Assembly (NCBI GenBank): GCA_002771395.1
Contig: PCSS01000112.1
Location: 1-10,030 of the forward strand
Direction: 5' to 3'
DNA from: Bacteroidetes bacterium CG23_combo_of_CG06-09_8_20_14_all_32_9
GTDB taxonomy: Bacteria; Bacteroidota; Bacteroidia; Bacteroidales; GWA2-32-17
DNA length: 10,030 nt
In this document: positions 6,292 through 10,030 of the stretch, piece by piece
How the letters are laid out: each line of letters starts with the position of its first letter
Position numbering within the stretch: the first letter of the stretch is position 1
Notes under the pieces: model-generated
Databases searched by the model: none
Seen by the model: the letters and a program-made list of their open reading frames with translations, nothing else
What the model was told of the DNA's origin: nothing
Program-made: the position numbers and the translations under genes

Positions 6292-6654
6292 ACGGCAAGA
6301 ATTATTGCAGTCAAACATATTAAAGAGTTTATGAATAAGCACTCTCAATATGCTGAAGCTTTAAATGCCTGGATTTCTATTGTTGAAGATTGTTGTTGGG
6401 AAAAACCTCAAGATATTTTAAATGATTTTAGTTCTACAAATATTCTTCACAAAAGGGATAATAAGCAAAGTATCAAATCACCCGAGAGAGCTGTGTTTGA
6501 TATAAAAGGAAATCACATTAGAATAATTGTAAAGTACCAATTTTTTACTAAACAGAAAAAATGCATATTATATCTCAAATGGATTGGAACTCATGCTGAA
6601 TACACTAAAATATGTGATAAAAACCAGCAGTACGATATTAATTTATTTAAATAA
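6292..6654 (+). CDS. higB: HigB-family (RelE-like) mRNA interferase toxin, start codon uncertain
   Basis: This is the toxin of a type II toxin-antitoxin pair; HigB proteins cleave mRNA on the translating ribosome. The C-terminal half carries the HigB_toxin signature: RAVFDIKGNHIRIIVKYQF, then a strand region ending WIGTHAEYTKI. The first ATG in frame is at 6331 (107 residues), but the frame upstream encodes RIIAVKHIKEF (6298-6330), which matches the conserved first strand and helix of the family. No ATG, GTG or TTG occurs in frame between the stop at 6259 and 6331. An ACG at 6292 (followed by Ala-Arg-Ile-Ile) sits where the start is expected, giving 120 residues; ATA at 6286 or ATT at 6301 or 6304 are alternatives. 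This may be deliberate weak initiation, a mutation, or a base error. The toxin-first order is classic for higBA, and the antitoxin follows after 15 bp. Confidence 0.82.
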   Translation, partial: TARIIAVKHIKEFMNKHSQYAEALNAWISIVEDCCWEKPQDILNDFSSTNILHKRDNKQSIKSPERAVFDIKGNHIRIIVKYQFFTKQKKCILYLKWIGTHAEYTKICDKNQQYDINLFK

Positions 6655-6656
6655 AA

Positions 6657-6660
6657 GGAG
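6657..6660 (+). promoter_or_regulatory. Shine-Dalgarno site of the antitoxin gene
   Basis: GGAG, within AAAAGGAGAAA, ends 9 nt before the antitoxin ATG at 6670. This is the only convincing Shine-Dalgarno sequence I noticed at a gene start in the window. It contrasts with the toxin, which has neither such a site nor a standard start codon, and it would favour antitoxin over toxin synthesis from the shared mRNA. Confidence 0.55.
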
Positions 6661-6669
6661 AAACAGATT

Positions 6670-7206
6670 ATGGAAATAAAAGTAATTAAAACCGAAGAAG
6701 ATTATAAGGTAGCCGTTAATTATTTGGAAGAATTAGGAGATGCCCCTGATTTTGAAAACAACCCTGAGTTGGTTGAAAAATTCGAATTGATTGAAAAACT
6801 TATTGAGTTATACGATAAAGAACACTATCCTATTGAAAAAGGAAATCCAATAGAAATTATCAAACTTAGAATGGAATATATGGAATTAAAACAAAAAGAC
6901 CTTATTCCTGCTATTGGAAGCAAAGGATTAGTTTCAGATGTATTGAATAAAAAAAGAAAAATTTCAAAAAGAATGATACGTGAATTGTCTAAATTACTCA
7001 ATGTTAGTCAGGAAATTTTAAATACTGAATATGAATTATCAATTACAAAATGCAAAGAAGTAGCTAAAGAAAATACTGTAACAGGAGATGATGTTTTTAA
7101 ATTTTCGAAAACACTTTTGGCAACTATTGGGGACTTTTCAAGCAATGTTTTTCAAAGAGGAGCAATTATTAATGTTATGCCAATGATAAATCGTTATAAA
7201 AAATGA
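6670..7206 (+). CDS. higA: HigA-family antitoxin with a C-terminal extension
   Basis: This antitoxin and probable autorepressor is expected to bind and neutralise the HigB toxin and to bind the 6234-6260 palindrome. Residues 1-123 look like a complete HigA of the Bacteroidota type. An N-terminal helical region (MEIKVIKTEEDY to YDKEHYPIE, about 1-56) is followed by an Xre-type helix-turn-helix (about 60-118) with LKQKDLIPAIGSKGLVSDVL and KKRKISKRMIRELSKLLNVS. Ordinary members end near here. This protein continues for about 55 more residues (124-178) to a hydrophobic, basic tail with VFKFSKTLLATIGDF and GAIINVMPMINRYKK. The extension resembles, in position only, the chaperone-addiction tails of antitoxins in tripartite systems. 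The stop overlaps the next start as ATGA, so the two genes are translationally coupled. Confidence 0.88.
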   Translation: MEIKVIKTEEDYKVAVNYLEELGDAPDFENNPELVEKFELIEKLIELYDKEHYPIEKGNPIEIIKLRMEYMELKQKDLIPAIGSKGLVSDVLNKKRKISKRMIRELSKLLNVSQEILNTEYELSITKCKEVAKENTVTGDDVFKFSKTLLATIGDFSSNVFQRGAIINVMPMINRYKK

Positions 7207-8894
7207 AAACAATAACATTTTATTCCTATAAAGGCGGTGTTGGAAGAACTTTAGCTCTTGCCAATATTGCAAAACGACTTGCAGAATTCGGAAAAAAAGT
7301 CTGTTTAATTGATTTTGACTTAGAATCTCCGGGACTGCACTATAAGTTCAAAGAAAACATCAGTAACAAAGTAATTAATCATGGAATTGTTGATTATATT
7401 AATTACTTCAATTGTCATAATTCTATTCCAAAATCTCTTGCTGACTATGTAACACCGATTGCTTTTAAAAATAAAAAGTTTAAAGACATTGATTTTATTG
7501 CAGCCGGAAACGTTTATTCTGATAAATATTGGAAAACTCTATTTTCAATAGACTGGGTAAACATGTTTTATAAAAAAGACAGTAAAGGAGTAGCTTTATT
7601 TGTTGACTTGAAAGAGAGAATAAGAAAAGAACTTAAACCAGATTATCTTTTAATTGATTCACGAACCGGTATTTCGGAAATTTCGGGTATTACAATGTCT
7701 CTTATGGCAGACGAAATAGTGTTGCTTGCCGCTAAAAATGAAGAAAACCTTCAAGGAATAAAACAAATCATTAAAACATTAGCTCAACCTGAAAATACGC
7801 TATCCGGCAAAATTCCAAAGTTGAATTTTGTGTTATGCAGAATACCATATTTTGAAAGACCTGATGAGAAAATCATTGAACAAAGAGCAATAAATGAGGT
7901 TGATAGAGATTTAAAGGCATTTATAAACGAGTCTAAACTACCTATTGCATTCGAAAAATTATTTATAATTCATTCCGACCCAACTTTAGAAATTGAAGAA
8001 AAGTTATTAATGGGCTATCAGTATGAAAAGGAAGAAGATAACAAACAATATATTCAAAGAAAATCCAGAATAAAGTCTCCAATTGCAACTGATTATTTAG
8101 AATTATTTGAAGAACTTACTAATAGCCAATTATCAGTTAAAGAGAAACAAATATTCAATAATATAAAAAAAACTGAATTTTTAATTGAAAGAACCAAGAA
8201 CACTTCCGATAATAATGAAAAGATAAAATTATTATTAGAAGCCATTCATCTAAATCCAAAATCAGATGTAGCTTATGCGCTTTTAGCAAATAGTTATTTT
8301 ATATATAAAAATCATATAGATGCTTTGGGTAATATTAATAAAGCAATTGAATTAAATCAAGAATCGAATGATTATTTGTGTAAAAAAGGAATTATTATTG
8401 AAGATATGGGAAAGGTTGAGGATGCAGAAAGTATTTTCAAAGAAGTAATAACGCGGGATAATAAAAATTTTTATGCTCTTATGTGGTTGGGGAGTATTTA
8501 TTCTGACAAAAAGAACTATGAAAAAGCTTTAGAATATTACTTGAAAGAAGTAAAGTTTTATCCTGATTACCCTGGTGGATATAACAACGTTGCAAATATA
8601 TACAGATTACAAAAAAATAATGAAAAGGCCTTTGAAAATATTTATAGAGCATTGGAGTTAGCCCCTAAAGATGCTACAAGTACCGGAACTTTAGCAGAAA
8701 TATATGCTCAATTAGGGAATGATAATGAATTTTATAAAAATTTTGAATTATCCTTATCATTTGGAATATCTAAAGAAACCCTTGAAAGGAGTTTTGAAAA
8801 AGAAGATGTTTATAAGCCATACCTTCAAGTTCCAAAATTTCTCAATCTTCTAAAGAAATATAATATTAACATTGATATTTCGAAATTCATATAA
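7203..8894 (+). CDS. KGGVGR-variant ParA/MinD-like ATPase with C-terminal TPR repeats
   Basis: This 563-residue cytosolic protein has two parts. Residues 1 to about 305 form a SIMIBI-type P-loop ATPase of the ParA/MinD kind. It has a deviant Walker A YKGGVGRT (9-16) that keeps signature Lys10 but has Arg15 in place of the usual P-loop lysine, a second acidic motif IDFDLESPGL (36-45), and a Walker B-like YLLIDSRTG (148-156). Residues about 336-523 form around five TPRs of 34 residues, for example ALMWLGSIYSDKKNYEKALEYY and GGYNNVANIYRLQ, normally a protein-binding scaffold. A short tail (about 524-563) ends in KKYNINIDISKFI. The gene overlaps the antitoxin stop by 4 bp and shares its operon. 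KGGVGR-type ATPases occur in several bacterial conflict systems; here a sensor, switch or chaperone-like role toward HigBA is inferred, not shown. Chromosome partitioning is unlikely because no ParB-like gene is near. Confidence 0.85.
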   Translation: MKTITFYSYKGGVGRTLALANIAKRLAEFGKKVCLIDFDLESPGLHYKFKENISNKVINHGIVDYINYFNCHNSIPKSLADYVTPIAFKNKKFKDIDFIAAGNVYSDKYWKTLFSIDWVNMFYKKDSKGVALFVDLKERIRKELKPDYLLIDSRTGISEISGITMSLMADEIVLLAAKNEENLQGIKQIIKTLAQPENTLSGKIPKLNFVLCRIPYFERPDEKIIEQRAINEVDRDLKAFINESKLPIAFEKLFIIHSDPTLEIEEKLLMGYQYEKEEDNKQYIQRKSRIKSPIATDYLELFEELTNSQLSVKEKQIFNNIKKTEFLIERTKNTSDNNEKIKLLLEAIHLNPKSDVAYALLANSYFIYKNHIDALGNINKAIELNQESNDYLCKKGIIIEDMGKVEDAESIFKEVITRDNKNFYALMWLGSIYSDKKNYEKALEYYLKEVKFYPDYPGGYNNVANIYRLQKNNEKAFENIYRALELAPKDATSTGTLAEIYAQLGNDNEFYKNFELSLSFGISKETLERSFEKEDVYKPYLQVPKFLNLLKKYNINIDISKFI

Positions 8895-8930
8895 ATTATT
8901 TAAAAATTTCAAATACAAATACTTATAATA

Positions 8931-9971
8931 ATGAAAAATCTTAAAAAAAGCGATGTTTTAAAAGAAACAATAAAACACATTGACATTAAAAAAATTGATT
9001 GTACTGCAATAATCAATGCAATGCGAGATATGTCTTTCACTTCGCGTGATACTGCTAACGCAGCCGATATTTATAAAAGAATGTTGGAAGATAAAAAATG
9101 TTCAGTAATCCTTACAATAGCAGGAAGCACAAGTGCTGCAGGATGTATGCAAGTTTATGTGGACATGGTAAAAAATAATATGGTTGATGCAATAGTTTCA
9201 ACCGGTGCATCAATTGTGGATATGGATTTTTTTGAAGCTCTTGGCTTTAAACACTACAAAGGCAGCCAATATGCAGACGATAAAACACTTCGCAGTTTAT
9301 ATATTGACCGAATTTACGATACTTATATTGACGAAGAAGAATTACAAGTTTGCGATAACACTATCGAAGAGATTGCTAATTCATTAGAACTTCGCCCATA
9401 TTCATCATGCGAGTTTATTAAAGAAATGGGAAAATATTTAACGAAGCGCTCAAAGAAAAAAGATTCTTTAATTCAAGCTGCTTACGAACATAATGTTCCA
9501 ATATTTTGCCCTGCTTTTACCGATAGTAGTGCTGGTTTTGGTTTAGTAAAACACCAGGTTTCGCATCCCAAAAAACATTTGTCTATTGATTCGGTTGCAG
9601 ATTTTCTCGAACTTACTCAGGTTAAAATGAAAGCCGGCGAAACAGGATTAATTATGATTGGTGGTGGTGTTCCTAAAAATTTCGCACAAGACATAGTTAT
9701 CTGTGCCGAAGTATTGGGACACGAAGTTCCTATGCATAAATATGCTGTACAAATTACAGTTGCCGATGTACGTGATGGTGCATGTTCAAGCTCTACACTT
9801 CGCGAAGCCTCATCATGGGGAAAAGTTGAAACTACTTTCGAGCAAATGGTTTATGCCGAGGCAACTACAGTACTCCCATTAATTGTAAGTTATGTTTATC
9901 ATTCGGGAGTTTGGAAAAAACGTAAACCTCGTGAATTTTCAAAAATTTTCGATAAAAAATATATTTTATAG
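8931..9971 (+). CDS. Deoxyhypusine synthase-family protein (possible homospermidine synthase)
   Basis: This 346-residue cytosolic NAD-dependent aminobutyltransferase belongs to the deoxyhypusine synthase family. Eukaryotic members modify eIF5A, which bacteria lack. Bacterial homologues characterised so far transfer the aminobutyl group to small amines, making homospermidine, so a polyamine product is likely. Family marks are LTIAGSTSAAG (61-71) and VSTGASIVDMDFFEALGFKHYKG (about 89-111), FCPAFTDSSAGFG (192-204) and GLIMIGGGVPKNF (239-251). The C-terminal SSWGKVE contains Lys298, which aligns with the catalytic lysine of human deoxyhypusine synthase (Lys329), and is followed by VYAEATTVLPLIVSYVY. 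The gene begins 36 bp after the ATPase-TPR gene with no obvious TAnnTTTG box in the gap, so it may depend on read-through or on a promoter inside the upstream gene. Agmatinase, two functional steps away in polyamine metabolism, lies about 3 kb upstream. Confidence 0.88.
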   Translation: MKNLKKSDVLKETIKHIDIKKIDCTAIINAMRDMSFTSRDTANAADIYKRMLEDKKCSVILTIAGSTSAAGCMQVYVDMVKNNMVDAIVSTGASIVDMDFFEALGFKHYKGSQYADDKTLRSLYIDRIYDTYIDEEELQVCDNTIEEIANSLELRPYSSCEFIKEMGKYLTKRSKKKDSLIQAAYEHNVPIFCPAFTDSSAGFGLVKHQVSHPKKHLSIDSVADFLELTQVKMKAGETGLIMIGGGVPKNFAQDIVICAEVLGHEVPMHKYAVQITVADVRDGACSSSTLREASSWGKVETTFEQMVYAEATTVLPLIVSYVYHSGVWKKRKPREFSKIFDKKYIL

Positions 9972-10030
9972 GCATTTTTCATTGAGCAGTTTACAACTTA
10001 GCGAAGCGATCTCACGAACACCTATAAAAA

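Noticed and set aside
7203..8894. Plasmid or chromosome partition protein ParA
   Set aside because: No ParB or parS-like array is nearby, the P-loop is the KGGVGR variant, and the TPR half is foreign to ParA; the toxin-antitoxin operon is a better context.
5872..8930. Prophage or transposon carrying the cassette
   Set aside because: No integrase, transposase, structural phage gene or terminal repeat could be found in the window.
9205..9387. 60-codon frame inside the deoxyhypusine synthase-like gene
   Set aside because: It lies fully within a strongly conserved gene in another frame and has no distinguishing feature.

Overview
The window looks like a chromosome segment of a low-GC member of the Bacteroidota. 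The evidence is a secreted protein with a type IX secretion C-terminal sorting domain, Bacteroidota-type promoter boxes (TAnnTTTG) in front of three transcription units, almost no Shine-Dalgarno sequences, and AT-rich intergenic DNA full of short dispersed repeats. No rRNA, tRNA, CRISPR array, integrase or transposase is visible.

Layout. 1-188 is a repeat-rich leader with two copies of an ACGGGGT box and a hairpin. ribD (riboflavin synthesis, +, 189-1235) converges on holA (DNA polymerase III delta, -, 1404-2441). 2442-2876 is a gap with a cluster of direct and inverted repeats and a promoter. It leads into a secreted T9SS-sorted protein of unknown function (+, 2877-3920) and a YugP-like membrane zinc metallopeptidase (+, 3981-4661). 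4662-5031 is a second repeat-rich gap, ending in the promoter of an agmatinase (speB, +, 5032-5871). 5872-6233 is a third repeat-rich gap. 6234-8894 holds a compact three-gene cassette, and a deoxyhypusine synthase-like gene (+, 8931-9971) follows.

How the genes relate. Agmatinase and the deoxyhypusine synthase-like enzyme belong to polyamine metabolism and, as I recall, often lie together in Bacteroidota. Here they are separated by the cassette, which reads as an accessory insertion into a polyamine locus. The remaining genes are housekeeping (ribD, holA) or envelope functions.

The most interesting part is the cassette. A near-textbook promoter carries a perfect 27-bp palindrome. It drives a HigB-family toxin, a HigA-family antitoxin with a roughly 55-residue C-terminal extension, and, overlapping the antitoxin stop by 4 bp (ATGA), a 563-residue protein with a KGGVGRT-variant ParA/MinD-type ATPase domain and about five TPRs. 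The layout resembles tripartite toxin-antitoxin-chaperone systems, with an ATPase-TPR protein where the SecB-like chaperone would be. A control or sensing role for the third protein, for instance in phage defence, is inference. The toxin also seems to lack a standard start codon: conserved N-terminal residues are encoded upstream of its first ATG.

The second notable theme is a family of intergenic boxes (consensus close to TTATCCAACGGGGTGAAT). There are five clear and two degenerate copies in three gaps, each gap also holding imperfect hairpins.
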